This document shows positions 1 through 8,832 of a DNA stretch of 64,000 bases, piece after piece. The notes under the pieces are model-generated. The model did no database searches. It was not told where the DNA came from and saw only the letters and a program-made list of their open reading frames with translations. The DNA is from Bradyrhizobium sp. CB1717 (lineage in GTDB: Bacteria > Pseudomonadota > Alphaproteobacteria > Rhizobiales > Xanthobacteraceae): assembly GCF_029714325.1 (NCBI RefSeq), contig NZ_CP121666.1, positions 8,029,001 through 8,093,000 on the forward strand, given 5' to 3'. How positions within the stretch are numbered: the first letter of the stretch is position 1; each line of letters begins with the position of its first letter. A program made the position numbers and the translations under genes.

Positions 1-1491
1 TCGGCGGCCGGACAATCCGGAGGTGCGGCCAGCAGGGAAGGCGCTTTCCACAACGAGGGTGCGACGCAGGGCCGCGGGGCGGAATCCCGCGAGAGCGGTA
101 GGGCTGAAGGCTCTTCTGCACGCGGCAGCGAGTCCAACCGCGCGCAACGCGACGAGTCGGGCACGCAAGAACGTGGCCGCGCCGAGGGCCAGCGCGACAG
201 CAGCAAGGGTCAGACGGCGGGTCAGGGGCGCGACTCCGATCGAGACAACGCGCGGCAGTCTCAGGACTCCAGCAAGGAGCGCGACAGCAGCAAGGAGCGC
301 GCGCAGCAACACGGTCAAAAGGACAAGGACCAGGCGGCCGGTCACAGCAAGTCCGAGCGCGACAATACGCAGCGGACGGATGACCGCACGCAGGACAAGG
401 GCAAGGCGGACAACAAGGCCGACAACAAGGCCGGCGGTCAGCAGAGCGGATCGGGCCAGAGCGCTCAGGACCGCAATTCCAGCACCGGCACAAACCAGAG
501 CGCTGCGCAGGGCCAGACCAACACGCAGGATCAGACCCGGACGGCGGCCGACGGTCAGATCCAGACCCAGAGCGGCAAGAACGTGACGGCGCAGCAGCGC
601 ACGACGCTGCAGCAGTCGGTCTTGCAGGCCGGCAACGTTCCGCATGTCAACGCGAGCTCGATCAACTTCCAGGTTCGCGCCGGCATCTCGGTCCCCTCGA
701 GCGTTACCATAGCCTCGGTCTCGACCTACCCAGCGCTGATCGACGTCTTCCCGGCCTACCGCGACGACAGCTTCTTCGTCGTGGAGGACGAGGTCGTGAT
801 CGTCGACCGAGACCGTCGCATCGTCGACGTGGTCCCTGTCGGTCCGCGCGCACGCTTCGCCGGGGCCAGCCATGGTGGCGGCGCAAGCAGCGGAGCCAGC
901 ACCATGGCGGTGGTCGATCTTCCGCCGGACGACATCCGCGTCATCCAGCGCGTGCTGATCGAGCGTGGCCTGCTGCATGGCGAAGCCGATGGCATCTGGG
1001 GCCCGGAGACCCGCGAGGCCATCACTGTCTACCAGCGTCAGCAAGGCATCGCCGTGACCGGCAGCATCGACATGCGCACCGTGTCGTCGCTTGGCGTCTC
1101 CGGCCGGCTAAGCCAGCAGGCGAGCCAGACTATCCAGTCGCAGTCTTCGTCGACCGGCGCTCAGAATTCGCCCGGTACCCAGACCTCCACCGGCACCCAG
1201 CCCCCCGCGGGTCAGGGCCAGACAGGGTCCGGCACCGCTCAGAATCAGACGGGCCAGCTGTCGAACCAGCAGAACGCGACTGGTCAGACGGCCAACCAGA
1301 ATTCCGGTCAGGCGCAGAACCAGCCGTCGTCGACCACCGGGCAGGGCAGACCCAGTCAATCGAGCACGACAGGGCAGTCCCCCTCGCAAGGTGGAAGCTC
1401 GTCCACATCCAGCCAGCCGAGCGCAAACCAGCCGAGCGCAAATCAGAGCACGTCGCCCGGAGCGCCGTCGGGGGCCGGTTCGAGCAAATAA
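1..1491 (+). CDS. DUF1236 and peptidoglycan-binding domain protein (5' end outside window)
   Basis: The frame is open from base 1 and ends in TAA at 1489-1491, so the gene starts left of the window; 496 residues are visible. The first ~195 residues are a hydrophilic, low-complexity stretch rich in Q, S, D, K, R and G. Residues ~196-280 match the DUF1236 pattern (NVTAQQR..., VPHVNAS, then a VEDEVVIVDRDRRIVDVV strand pair). Residues ~305-365 look like a PG_binding_1 domain (IRVIQRVLIERGLL, DGIWGPETREAI, YQRQQG). The last ~120 residues are almost only Q, S, T, G, N and A. Proteins of this class in Bradyrhizobium relatives are exported and are presumed to sit near the cell wall; no catalytic residues are visible. 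A shorter ORF in another frame over 23-586 is a shadow. The domain names are recognised from sequence; the function is inferred. Confidence 0.8.
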   Translation, partial: SAAGQSGGAASREGAFHNEGATQGRGAESRESGRAEGSSARGSESNRAQRDESGTQERGRAEGQRDSSKGQTAGQGRDSDRDNARQSQDSSKERDSSKERAQQHGQKDKDQAAGHSKSERDNTQRTDDRTQDKGKADNKADNKAGGQQSGSGQSAQDRNSSTGTNQSAAQGQTNTQDQTRTAADGQIQTQSGKNVTAQQRTTLQQSVLQAGNVPHVNASSINFQVRAGISVPSSVTIASVSTYPALIDVFPAYRDDSFFVVEDEVVIVDRDRRIVDVVPVGPRARFAGASHGGGASSGASTMAVVDLPPDDIRVIQRVLIERGLLHGEADGIWGPETREAITVYQRQQGIAVTGSIDMRTVSSLGVSGRLSQQASQTIQSQSSSTGAQNSPGTQTSTGTQPPAGQGQTGSGTAQNQTGQLSNQQNATGQTANQNSGQAQNQPSSTTGQGRPSQSSTTGQSPSQGGSSSTSSQPSANQPSANQSTSPGAPSGAGSSK

Positions 1492-1517
1492 ATGCCTGTA
1501 CCGGCAGACAAATTCGA

Positions 1518-1545
1518 GGAGCTCCGCTTAGGCGGGGCTCCATTT
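1518..1545 (+). terminator. Probable terminator after the DUF1236 gene
   Basis: A 10-bp stem (1518-1527 with 1532-1541, one G-T pair) and a TTAG loop lie 26 bp after the stop codon, followed by a short ATTTG tail. The stem is strong but the T-tract is weak. Confidence 0.5.
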
Positions 1546-1879
1546 GCTTGCGGACTAGTTTGCTCCGCTTCCGAAGACGCTTGTCGTGACGCTCTTTCAT
1601 GCGGCGACAAGGCTGCCCGAGCGGCCGCTCGCGAGCGCGAGCGGCGATGAATCGTTCAGGAATATGTCGATGATCTCAGAGACCTGCTTGAGAAGATGGA
1701 ACGCGCTTGGTCGAATTGACCGGCCGCAACACCGCCTCACAGTGCGGTCTGTGCCTGCGAACCAGGTTCCCCTTGCCGAGTTGCCCTGGCGTCGCTCCGA
1801 CATCGCCCCACCGGCCGTTCCAGCTCTGGAACGAAACGCGATGTGTGCATTTGTAACATAGCAGGCAAAGCAGGGGCGC
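1546..1879. other. Intergenic, no gene seen
   Basis: Short ORFs exist on both strands, but none has a convincing ribosome binding site or recognisable protein character. I see no operator or repeat here. Confidence 0.5.
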
Positions 1880-2278
1880 GTGGTGGCGGAACTTCCAATC
1901 GTCCTGGTCATCGAAGACGAGGACGCTATCCAAGCTATCGTTGATGATGCCCTGACCGAGGGTGGTTTCGAAATCGCTACCGTGAAGACGGGCGAGGAAG
2001 CCGTCACGCTTCTGAAGGGCGGCCTTGTGCCCTATCGCGCTCTCGTCACTGACGTCAACTTGCTCGGACGACTGGATGGTTGGGCCGTCGCAAGAGCTGC
2101 GAGGGAGATCGATCCGCATTTTCCCGTGGTTTACATGACGGGCGGGGCCGCCGATAAATGGCCCGTACTCGGTGTACCAAACAGCATTCTGCTTCAGAAA
2201 CCATTCGCGCCGGCGCAAGTGGTTGCGGCTGTTTCCCAGCTCCTAAACGCAGGCTCACAGCAGACGGGGCCCGCCTGA
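1880..2278 (+). CDS. Single-domain response regulator (CheY-like receiver)
   Basis: A 132-residue stand-alone receiver domain without an output domain. The acidic pair is at E12/D13 (VIEDED), the phospho-acceptor is D58 in LVTDVN, the conserved Thr lies in VYMTGG and the Lys in LLQKPF. Such orphan receivers relay phosphate from histidine kinases, commonly the HWE/HisKA_2 kinases of rhizobia. The start is GTG at 1880; a second GTG follows directly. The gene is followed 9 bp later by another receiver gene, so the two are probably co-transcribed. The cognate kinase is not evident here; the HisKA_2-type kinase at 27.2-28.1 kb is too far away to assume a link. Confidence 0.88.
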   Translation: MVAELPIVLVIEDEDAIQAIVDDALTEGGFEIATVKTGEEAVTLLKGGLVPYRALVTDVNLLGRLDGWAVARAAREIDPHFPVVYMTGGAADKWPVLGVPNSILLQKPFAPAQVVAAVSQLLNAGSQQTGPA

Positions 2279-2287
2279 GGTCGCGAA

Positions 2288-2650
2288 GTGCCTGCTTCAG
2301 TTCTCCTCGTCGAAGATGAAGCTCTTATTCGCCTGATGTTGGTCGACATGATCGAAGAGGCCGGGCATTCGGTCGTCGCAGAAGCGGGCGATATCAAGAA
2401 CGGCGTCGCGTTGGCTAGTAAAGCCGAGTTCGATCTCGCGATCCTGGACATTAACGTCGGCGGCGACACAGTAGAACCTGTTGCCTCGGCCGTTGCCGAG
2501 CGAGGCAAGCCTTTCTTCTTCGTCAGCGGTTATGGATCGTCGGGCGTGCCGGATGCATTCACGGGCATAAAGGTTGTGACAAAGCCCTGCTTGGTCACAG
2601 AACTACGGTCCGCTATTGATAAAGCGCTGGCGCAAACGTCAAGCAACTAA
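2288..2650 (+). CDS. Single-domain response regulator (CheY-like receiver)
   Basis: A 120-residue receiver: acidic residues E9/D10 (LVEDEA), phospho-acceptor D54 in LAILDINVGG, Ser in FVSGYG and Lys in VVTKPC. It belongs to the short receiver type common in rhizobia (VLLVEDEALIR start) that pairs with HWE or HisKA_2 kinases. It starts with GTG nine bases after the preceding receiver gene and probably forms a two-gene operon with it. No DNA-binding domain is present, so it should act through protein contacts or as a phosphate sink. Confidence 0.88.
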   Translation: MPASVLLVEDEALIRLMLVDMIEEAGHSVVAEAGDIKNGVALASKAEFDLAILDINVGGDTVEPVASAVAERGKPFFFVSGYGSSGVPDAFTGIKVVTKPCLVTELRSAIDKALAQTSSN

Positions 2651-2848
2651 GATAGCGCTCGCTATCCCCAATGGTGAAGCGCCCTGTGTGAGTCTGCTAA
2701 GGGTCAAAAGCGCCGGTTTGAACGGCGCCGTGCCACTTCCGGTTTGCCCGGATCAGCAGACCATATTTGAGCCAATCAGAACTTCGCCATCGGGCCACAA
2801 GCAAAACAAGCGGCCCACTTTGTAATTCGAATATTCTAGAAATAACGT

Positions 2849-2877
2849 TTGACAGAATATCGCGACAAGCTCATTAT
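2849..2877 (+). promoter_or_regulatory. Sigma70-type promoter of arsR, nearly leaderless
   Basis: TTGACA at 2849-2854, a 17-bp spacer and CATTAT at 2872-2877. A start site about seven bases after the -10 box would coincide with the arsR ATG at 2884, so the mRNA may have almost no leader. An AT-rich imperfect inverted repeat around ATTCGAATATTCTAGAA (2825-2841) just upstream is a candidate ArsR operator. Confidence 0.6.
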
Positions 2878-2883
2878 CGGAGC

Positions 2884-3204
2884 ATGAAGATAGATGATGC
2901 GGCGGCACGCTTGGTAGCTCTGGGCAATCCGACCCGGCTGAAGATCTATCGGACGCTCGTTCGCGCCGGCCATGCGGGCCTGCCGGTCGGACGACTGCAG
3001 GAGAGGCTGAAGATCCCGGCCTCCACGCTGTCCCATCATGTGAAGGGTCTGGTTGCCGTCGGCCTGGTGAATCAAGTTCGCGAAGGCACGACCTTGGTCT
3101 GCCACGCCGAGTACGACACCATGCGCGGGCTGGTCGATTTCCTGGTCGCCGAATGCTGCGACGAAGAAGCCGAGTGCGGCGCTGCGTCCAGGCCCGCGGC
3201 GTAG
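2884..3204 (+). CDS. arsR: ArsR/SmtB-family metalloregulator
   Basis: A 106-residue winged-helix repressor: helix-turn-helix around residues 30-55 (LPVGRLQERL, IPASTLSHHV), then the wing (VGLVNQVREGTTLV). Cysteines C73, C91, C92 and C98 are candidates for As(III)/Sb(III) binding; the C-terminal ECC motif is typical of arsenic-responsive ArsR of proteobacteria. The open frame extends further upstream, but ATG 2884 lies right after a good promoter and matches family length, so it was chosen. It heads a cluster with an ArsO-like flavoprotein and MFS carriers, and presumably represses the cluster until As(III) binds. The only ribosome-binding-like GGAG is 1 base from the ATG, which fits leaderless or near-leaderless translation. 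Confidence 0.88.
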   Translation: MKIDDAAARLVALGNPTRLKIYRTLVRAGHAGLPVGRLQERLKIPASTLSHHVKGLVAVGLVNQVREGTTLVCHAEYDTMRGLVDFLVAECCDEEAECGAASRPAA

Positions 3205-3251
3205 ATTTTTTTGCCGTATTTTTCGATAGTGCTAGAACAATAGGAGGAAAG

Positions 3252-4625
3252 ATGAGCGTCGGTGCAAAGACGGTGGCGATCATCGGATCCGGACCGGTCG
3301 GCCTTGCGGCCGCGGCTCACGTCCTCGAACGTGGCATGATGCCGATCGTGCTGGAGGCAGGCCCCGAGGCGGGCCATTCGGTCAGGCAGTGGCAGCACGT
3401 CCAGCTCTTCTCGCCCTGGCAGTACAACGTCGATACGGCGGCCGCGCGCCTGCTGGCGCCGACCGGCTGGAATTCGCCGGACCCTCAAGTCTATCCGACC
3501 GGCGGGGAGTTCGTCGAACAATACATCGAGACGCTTGCGACGCGGACCGTGCTGCGGGACGTGATCCGGACGAACAGCCGCGTCACGGCGGTCGGGCGCG
3601 TCGGCTTCGACAAGGCGAAGACGAAGGGGCGCGAAGCCGCCCCCTTCGAGATCCGGTATCAGAATGGCAAGGGCCCTGAGGCGCTGCGCGCCGACGCCGT
3701 GATCGACGCATCCGGCACCTGGGCCTCGCCGAATCCGGCCGGCGCCGGCGGACTGCCGGCCATCGGCGAGCGCGAGGCCGCATCGCGGATCGCCTACGGC
3801 ATGCCGGATGTGCTGGGCAAGGATCGCAGCCGGTACGCGGGGAAGACCGTCGCGGTGCTCGGCGGCGGGCACTCGGCCATCGGCACGCTGACCGATTTGG
3901 TCGCCCTCGCGCAGGAAGATCCCGGCACGCGGCCCATCTGGGTCCTCCGCAGCGGCGATCCCGAAAAGAGTTTCGGTGGCGGCGCGAACGACAAGCTGTC
4001 AGCCCGCGGCGAGCTGGGTGCGCACTTCGCAGCCCTCGTCGCTTCGGGGCAGGTCCAGGTCGAGGCCGTCTTTCCGGTCGCCGCCATCGCGCAGGCAGAT
4101 GGCCGGCTCCGGATCGCGACCTCGTCGGCCTGCGGCGGACGCAGCATTGTCGCCGACGAGCTAGTGGTAGCGACGGGTTTTCGGCCCGATTTCGGCTTCT
4201 TGAGCGAGATCCGGCTGCGGCTCGATCCGGCGATCGACGCGCCGGTCGCGCTGGCGCCGCTGATCGATCCGAACGAGCACTCCTGCGGTACCGTGCGCCC
4301 GCACGGCGCGCGCGAGCTTGAACAGGACGACCGGGGCTTCTACTTGGCCGGCATGAAAGCTTACGGACGCGCCCCGACGTTCCTGATGATGACGGGCTAC
4401 GAACAGGTCCGCTCGATCGCGGCCGACATCGCCGGCGACAAGGAAGCTGCTGCGCGGGTCGAGCTTGAATTGCCGGAGACCGGGGTGTGCACGCGCGGCG
4501 GGGTAGAGAGCGGCGCCGGTGCATCCGGATGCTGCGGCGGTCCCGCGAAGCAGGATGCGAGCGCGTGCTGCGCGGCGGATGAGAGCGCGAAGAAGGCAGG
4601 CGGTGCCGGCTGCGGATGTTCGTAG
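3252..4625 (+). CDS. arsO: ArsO-like FAD/NAD(P)-binding flavoprotein with Cys-rich tail
   Basis: A 457-residue two-dinucleotide-fold flavoprotein of the FMO/thioredoxin-reductase-like superfamily. The FAD motif is GSGPVGLAAA near residues 12-21; the NAD(P) motif is VLGGGHSAIG near residues 200-209; a typical ATGFRPDF segment lies near residue 310. The last ~50 residues carry CxR, GCCGG, ACCA and a final GCGCS, a probable metalloid-binding tail. Homologues called ArsO occur in ars operons and are proposed monooxygenases for organic or trivalent arsenic; the reaction here is inferred. AGGAGG at 3242-3247 places the start at ATG 3252, although the frame is open further upstream. It lies 47 bp after arsR and 16 bp before an MFS gene. 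Confidence 0.78.
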   Translation: MSVGAKTVAIIGSGPVGLAAAAHVLERGMMPIVLEAGPEAGHSVRQWQHVQLFSPWQYNVDTAAARLLAPTGWNSPDPQVYPTGGEFVEQYIETLATRTVLRDVIRTNSRVTAVGRVGFDKAKTKGREAAPFEIRYQNGKGPEALRADAVIDASGTWASPNPAGAGGLPAIGEREAASRIAYGMPDVLGKDRSRYAGKTVAVLGGGHSAIGTLTDLVALAQEDPGTRPIWVLRSGDPEKSFGGGANDKLSARGELGAHFAALVASGQVQVEAVFPVAAIAQADGRLRIATSSACGGRSIVADELVVATGFRPDFGFLSEIRLRLDPAIDAPVALAPLIDPNEHSCGTVRPHGARELEQDDRGFYLAGMKAYGRAPTFLMMTGYEQVRSIAADIAGDKEAAARVELELPETGVCTRGGVESGAGASGCCGGPAKQDASACCAADESAKKAGGAGCGCS

Positions 4626-4641
4626 CCGGGCGGAAGGGCAG

Positions 4642-5874
4642 ATGAACGCTGGAAGCGCAGGCCTGAGCGGCCGATCCCTGATCGTCGCGATGTGTCTCGG
4701 ACAGATCGGGAATTTGCTACCGCATGTCGCTCTGTCCGCCAATCTCGCCCAGCATCTCATGCCGGCTTGGGGCCTGAGCGCCGCGGAGGGCGGACTCATG
4801 GCGAGCGGCTACGCGTTCGGCTACATGCTCGCCGTCCCGGTCCTGACGACGCTCACCGACAGGATCGATGCGCGTCTGGTCCTGCTGTGCGGCTCGATCG
4901 TAAGCGGACTGGCGACGGTTGCGTTCGGAACGTTCGCGCAGGGTTTTTGGTCCGGGACCGCCATCTGGGCTCTTGCAGGCCTCGGGTTCGCCGGCGCGTA
5001 CATGCCAGGCCTTAAGGCTCTCACCGACCGTCTCCCAGCCGGCGATACCTCGCGGGCGGTCACGCTGTACACCTCGAGCTTCTCGCTTGGCGTCGGCCTT
5101 TCCTTCCTTCTTGCCCAGGTCATAGCCGACCGATGGGGCTGGCGCTGGGCGTTCGTTCTGACGGGCGTTGGACCCGTCGCAATGGTGATCGCGTGTCTCT
5201 TGATAGACGCGCGGCGGCCGGAGCCGAAGGAGGGGCGCCTACTGGACTTTAAACCCGTTTTCGCGAACCGCGACGCGCTCGGTTACATCCTCGGCTATGG
5301 CGCTCATTGCTTCGAACTCTACGGGATCCGGACCTGGCTCGTCGGATTCTGGACCTTCGTGATCGGCCATCAGGGCGCCCCTTCGTGGCTCTCGCCCGTC
5401 ATGGTGAGCTTCTTCTTCGCCATCCTGTCCATGCCCGCCAGCATCTTGGGCAACGAAGCGGCGCTGAAGTTCGGCCGTCATCGCGCCATCACGATCGTGA
5501 TGATCGGCTCGGCGGCGGTGGCTCTGCTCCTTGGAGCGAACGTGAGCGCGCCGGCCTGGGTCCTCGCGCTCCTGCTGCTCGCGTACGGACTGACCGTACC
5601 TGCGGATTCCGGCGCGCTGACCGCCGGCATGTCGGCGGCGGCTACTCGCGATCACCGCGGGGCCACGATGGCTCTTCACTCCACCGTCGGCTTCGGGCTT
5701 TCGGCGGCGGGCGCATGGGGCACGGGCTTGGCGCTCGATCTTGCCGGCGGCCCTCAGGATGCGGATGGATGGTCGCTGGTCTTCGTCGTGCTCGCCGTAG
5801 GGATTTCGGTGGGACCGCTCGCGCTTTTGTGGGCTCGCGCTGGACAACGAAAAGCGGACGCGGTCGCCGGGTAG
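4642..5874 (+). CDS. MFS transporter in the arsenic cluster
   Basis: A 410-residue major facilitator with about 12 hydrophobic segments. The loop between TM2 and TM3 reads LTDRIDARLV, a degenerate form of the MFS motif DRxGRR. The ORF is open from 4519, but ATG 4642 has GGAAGGGCAG upstream and starts just before TM1 (SLIVAMCLGQIGNLLPHVAL), so it was chosen. It follows the ArsO-like gene by 16 bp and precedes a second MFS gene by 25 bp, which makes it part of the arsR-led cluster. The substrate is unknown: an arsenic oxyanion, methylated arsenical or product of the flavoprotein is the obvious guess from context. It is intact, unlike its two MFS neighbours. Confidence 0.8.
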   Translation: MNAGSAGLSGRSLIVAMCLGQIGNLLPHVALSANLAQHLMPAWGLSAAEGGLMASGYAFGYMLAVPVLTTLTDRIDARLVLLCGSIVSGLATVAFGTFAQGFWSGTAIWALAGLGFAGAYMPGLKALTDRLPAGDTSRAVTLYTSSFSLGVGLSFLLAQVIADRWGWRWAFVLTGVGPVAMVIACLLIDARRPEPKEGRLLDFKPVFANRDALGYILGYGAHCFELYGIRTWLVGFWTFVIGHQGAPSWLSPVMVSFFFAILSMPASILGNEAALKFGRHRAITIVMIGSAAVALLLGANVSAPAWVLALLLLAYGLTVPADSGALTAGMSAAATRDHRGATMALHSTVGFGLSAAGAWGTGLALDLAGGPQDADGWSLVFVVLAVGISVGPLALLWARAGQRKADAVAG

Positions 5875-5899
5875 CGGCTACAAAAACGGGGGAACGCAG

Positions 5900-7074
5900 G
5901 TGGATCGTGGCCGACTTGGTGTCGTCGTATCGTTGGGGACGGCCCAGACGCTCGCTTGGGGATCGAGTTACTACCTGCCGGCAATCCTGGCTGATCCGAT
6001 CGCCCGCGATCTCGGCATTTCCAGCAACTGGTTCTTCGCTGCCTTCTCGGCGTCACTGGTGATCTCCGGGTTGCTCGGGCCGCGGGTAGGTCGCCAGATC
6101 GACCGCGTCGGCGGCCGGCAAATGCTCTGCGCGTCTAATGTCGTTCTCGCCGCTGGGCTCGCACTCCTCGGCACATCGGGCTCGGTATGGAGCATGTCGG
6201 CGGCCTGGCTACTGCTCGGCGTCGGCATGGATCTCGGCCTCTACGATGCGGCCTTCGGCGCGCTCGGGCGCATCTACGGCAGCGACGCCCGCGGCGCGAT
6301 CACGGGGATCACGCTGATCGCCGGATTTGCCAGCACAGTCGGGTGGCCGCTCAGTTCGCTCGGCCTCGAGACCATCGGCTGGCGGGAAACCTGCTTCGCA
6401 TGGGCCGCGGCGCACATCGTGCTCGGGCTGCCTTGAATCTGATGTTGCCCCGGCCGCAGCAGGCAGCGATCACGGCGGGACCGACGGTTAAGCCGCAAAT
6501 CGCGATCGATCGGACGATGGTGCTGCTGTCGTTCGCGTTCGCCGCCGCCTGGACGGTGACGTCGGCCATGGCGACGCATCTGCCGCGCATCGTCGAGGCG
6601 TTCGGCCCGACGCCGGCACAGGCCGTCTTCGCCGGCATGATGATTGGACCCGCTCAGGTCGCGGCCCGCATCATGGAGGCGAGTGTCCTGGGGCGCTTTC
6701 ATCCGCTCGTCTCGACCAGGCTCGCCTGCGTCACCCATCCGATCGGTGCCGCCCTTATCGGGCTGTTCGGCGGGGGCGTCGCAGCGGCATTCGCCCTGTT
6801 GCACGGCGCCGGCAACGGCATCCTCACAATCGCCCGGGGGACGCTGCCACTAACCATCTTCGGGCCTGAGAACTACGCGTACAGGCTCGGCTTGATCGGC
6901 GCCCCGTCGCGCATCGCCCAGGCGCTGGCTCCACTCGCGATCGGGCTCTTGATCGAACCGCTGGGCAGAGGCGTCGTCGTGGTCACCGCGAGTCTCAGCC
7001 TCAGCGCGTTGGCCGCGATGATGCTGCTGCGAGCGCGCGCCGGATCTCCCGCAGCCCAAGCTGCTGCCGAGTGA
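5900..7074 (+). pseudogene. ArsK-like MFS transporter gene with a frameshift
   Basis: Two frames together encode one ~390-residue MFS protein. Frame A (GTG 5900 to TGA ~6436) gives TM1-TM6 and ends in HIVLGLP. Frame B continues without a gap as LNLMLPRPQ and runs to 7074 with the second six helices. One missing base in the C run at 6431-6432 explains the shift (GGGCTGCC-TTGAAT). The start (RGRLGVVVSLGTAQTLAW, then SSYYLPAILA) resembles the ArsK family of trivalent arsenic efflux MFS proteins of rhizobia; this assignment is from memory of the family and is tentative. If the shift is real, the cluster keeps only one intact carrier; if it is a sequencing error, this is a normal gene. Confidence 0.7.
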
Positions 7075-7281
7075 CGCTGGGACCGCTGGCGCGTAGCGAA
7101 TGCTCCATCAAATGCGGATGTAGAACCGACTAAGTTTCCAAAGGATTCAGGACAATGATCTCCTGAGCGGGGATGACGATCTCCTCCGCTCAATCTGGCC
7201 CAAGCAGGTCGCGCGGCTCTCCCGAAAATCGGGAGCGCACTTCGGAACCGTACCACAACTATGCCGACTGCGAGCGGAAGC

Positions 7282-7554
7282 TCAGGCGTAGCCCTTCAGA
7301 CAATCGAGACGCTTGCGCAGAAATGCCAGCACCATGATCTCGTCGGAAGTGAGCTTGGCGTGCTGGCGCTTGAACTTCTGCGCGATCTTGGCTTCGATCA
7401 TCTTGACGAGGTCACCGGACATGTAGGCGTTCAGGACTTCCGGGTGCACGTAGCACTTGCGGCAGATTGCGGGCGTGTTGCCGCCTCGCAAGGCGGTGCG
7501 CTGCGCGTACTCTCGCAGGAGACTTGCCACACCGCGAGCATCGAGCGAAGGCAT
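7282..7554 (-). pseudogene. DNA topoisomerase IB, C-terminal fragment
   Basis: A 90-residue ORF. Residues 25-43 (GNTPAICRKCYVHPEVLNAY) match the C-terminal block of bacterial type IB topoisomerases, which I believe holds the active-site tyrosine. Intact proteins are about 330-370 residues and need the upstream Arg/Lys/His residues, which are absent here. The sequence before it is not topoisomerase-like. It lies directly after the truncated ligase gene on the same strand, so a deletion that joined a ligase front half to a topoisomerase tail is likely. It is probably not functional. Confidence 0.6.
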
Positions 7555-8256
7555 TCAGCCAGCCTCCCGGTCGGCGCTTTGCCGCGCACCCGGAGTAAGG
7601 CGACCGCCGGAGCGGTCACTTGGCCGGCGATCGAGAGAGCTCTCGAGCTTCTGGGCTGCGCGAAAGTCCTCAAGATGCTGGACATTGGGGCCGTAGGCAG
7701 CCTCCTTCTCGATTCCTTCGTAATTCAACTTGGTGGCCGCAGCGAACAGCGCCTGGCCGTCTCCTTCGTGGTGTTCGCTATGGAGGACGGGCTCCTTGAG
7801 GTCGTGCTCCTCGATCAGATCCTTGAGCAGCCTCTTCCGCTCGATTTGCGGCTCTTTCCGCAGATCTCTGCCGTCCAGCCAGAGCAGATCGAACGCAAAG
7901 AAAAGCAAGCGATCCTGATCGCCTCTGCCGAGATCCGCCTGTAGCTCTGAGAAGTTCGTGCGCCCATCATGGATGACGACGACCTCGCCGTCGACGATGG
8001 CCTGTCCTTCGATGTCGAAGGCTCCGGCGATCCTCGAGAACTTGTTGACCCAGTTGTAGCCGTTGCGCGTGTAGGCCCGCCGGTCGTCACCGTCGATCCG
8101 GAGCTGGATGCGGTAGCCATCGTATTTGACTTCGTGAATCCATAGAGATCCCGAAGGAGCCTTCATCTTCAGGGTCGCCAACTGGGGTTCGATGAACCCC
8201 GGCATTGTAGGGCCCTCGGTCTTTTCGGCCCGAGGCGCCTTTGTACGCTTTGCCAC
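7555..8256 (-). pseudogene. ATP-dependent DNA ligase (LigD ligase-domain type), truncated
   Basis: The first ~165 of 233 residues match the adenylation domain of NHEJ-type ATP-dependent ligases: FIEPQLATL, then the nucleotidyl-lysine motif HEVKYDGYR, VDGEVVV, and FFAFDLLWLDG. After LNYEGI the match breaks off: the EGIVSKR motif, the last KxK motif and the OB fold are missing and replaced by an unrelated tail. GTG 8256 was chosen as start because the protein then begins with the usual short basic leader; the ORF itself opens at 8379. Such ligases join DNA ends together with Ku. With motif IV and V lost the product should not seal DNA. A Ku remnant lies at 24.7 kb. Confidence 0.7.
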
Positions 8257-8310
8257 GCAACTCAACTCACAAAAAGCCCGCGTCCGGGTTGGGCCGACGG
8301 CGGGCAGTCT

Positions 8311-8832
8311 ACCTACCTTAACAATGACGGCATGAGCTGGGGAATCTTCCCGCTGTTCTTCGCCTCGTTCGGCCTCCACGTCGATCGGATCGGCATTCTG
8401 AAGGCCGTCTATCCGGCCACCTGGGGCATCCTGCAGATCGCCACGGGCCCTCTTTCCGACCGTTGGGGCCGCAAGGGCTTGATCGTGGCCGGCATGTGGG
8501 TGCAGGCCGCGGGTCTATTCGTGACGGCTGCGACAAGCCATTTCGAATGGTGGCTTGTCGGCAGCCTGCTACTCGGGCTCGGCACCGCCATGGTGTACCC
8601 GAGCTTGATCGCCGCCGTCTCCGACGCCTCCCATCCGAGCTGGCGCGCACGCTCGCTGAGCGTCTACCGCTTCTGGCGCGATCTTGGATACGCGATCGGG
8701 GCGCTGTCGGCCGGCATCATCGCTGACCTGTTCGGTATGGCTTGGGCGATCGGAGCGATAGGTGCACTCACGTTCGTATCGGGGACGATCGTATTCGTCG
8801 TCATGAACGGCGGGCACGGAGCGCGACAATGA
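8311..8832 (+). pseudogene. MFS transporter, C-terminal half only
   Basis: From ~8311 the sequence reads TYLNNDGMSWGIFPLFFASFG and continues as the last six helices of an MFS carrier, including the LSDRWGRKGLI motif. The N-terminal half is absent; upstream bases are the divergent 5' side of the ligase remnant. The best available start inside it is ATG 8332, giving 166 residues, about half of a normal carrier. It ends in an ATGA overlap with the GFA gene (8829-8832), so it was once the first part of this operon. It may still carry the transcription of the GFA and desulfurase genes. Confidence 0.65.

Noticed and set aside
1586..1861. 91-codon ORF between the first gene and the receivers
   Set aside because: No ribosome binding site, no protein-like pattern, and overlapping ORFs of equal quality on the other strand.
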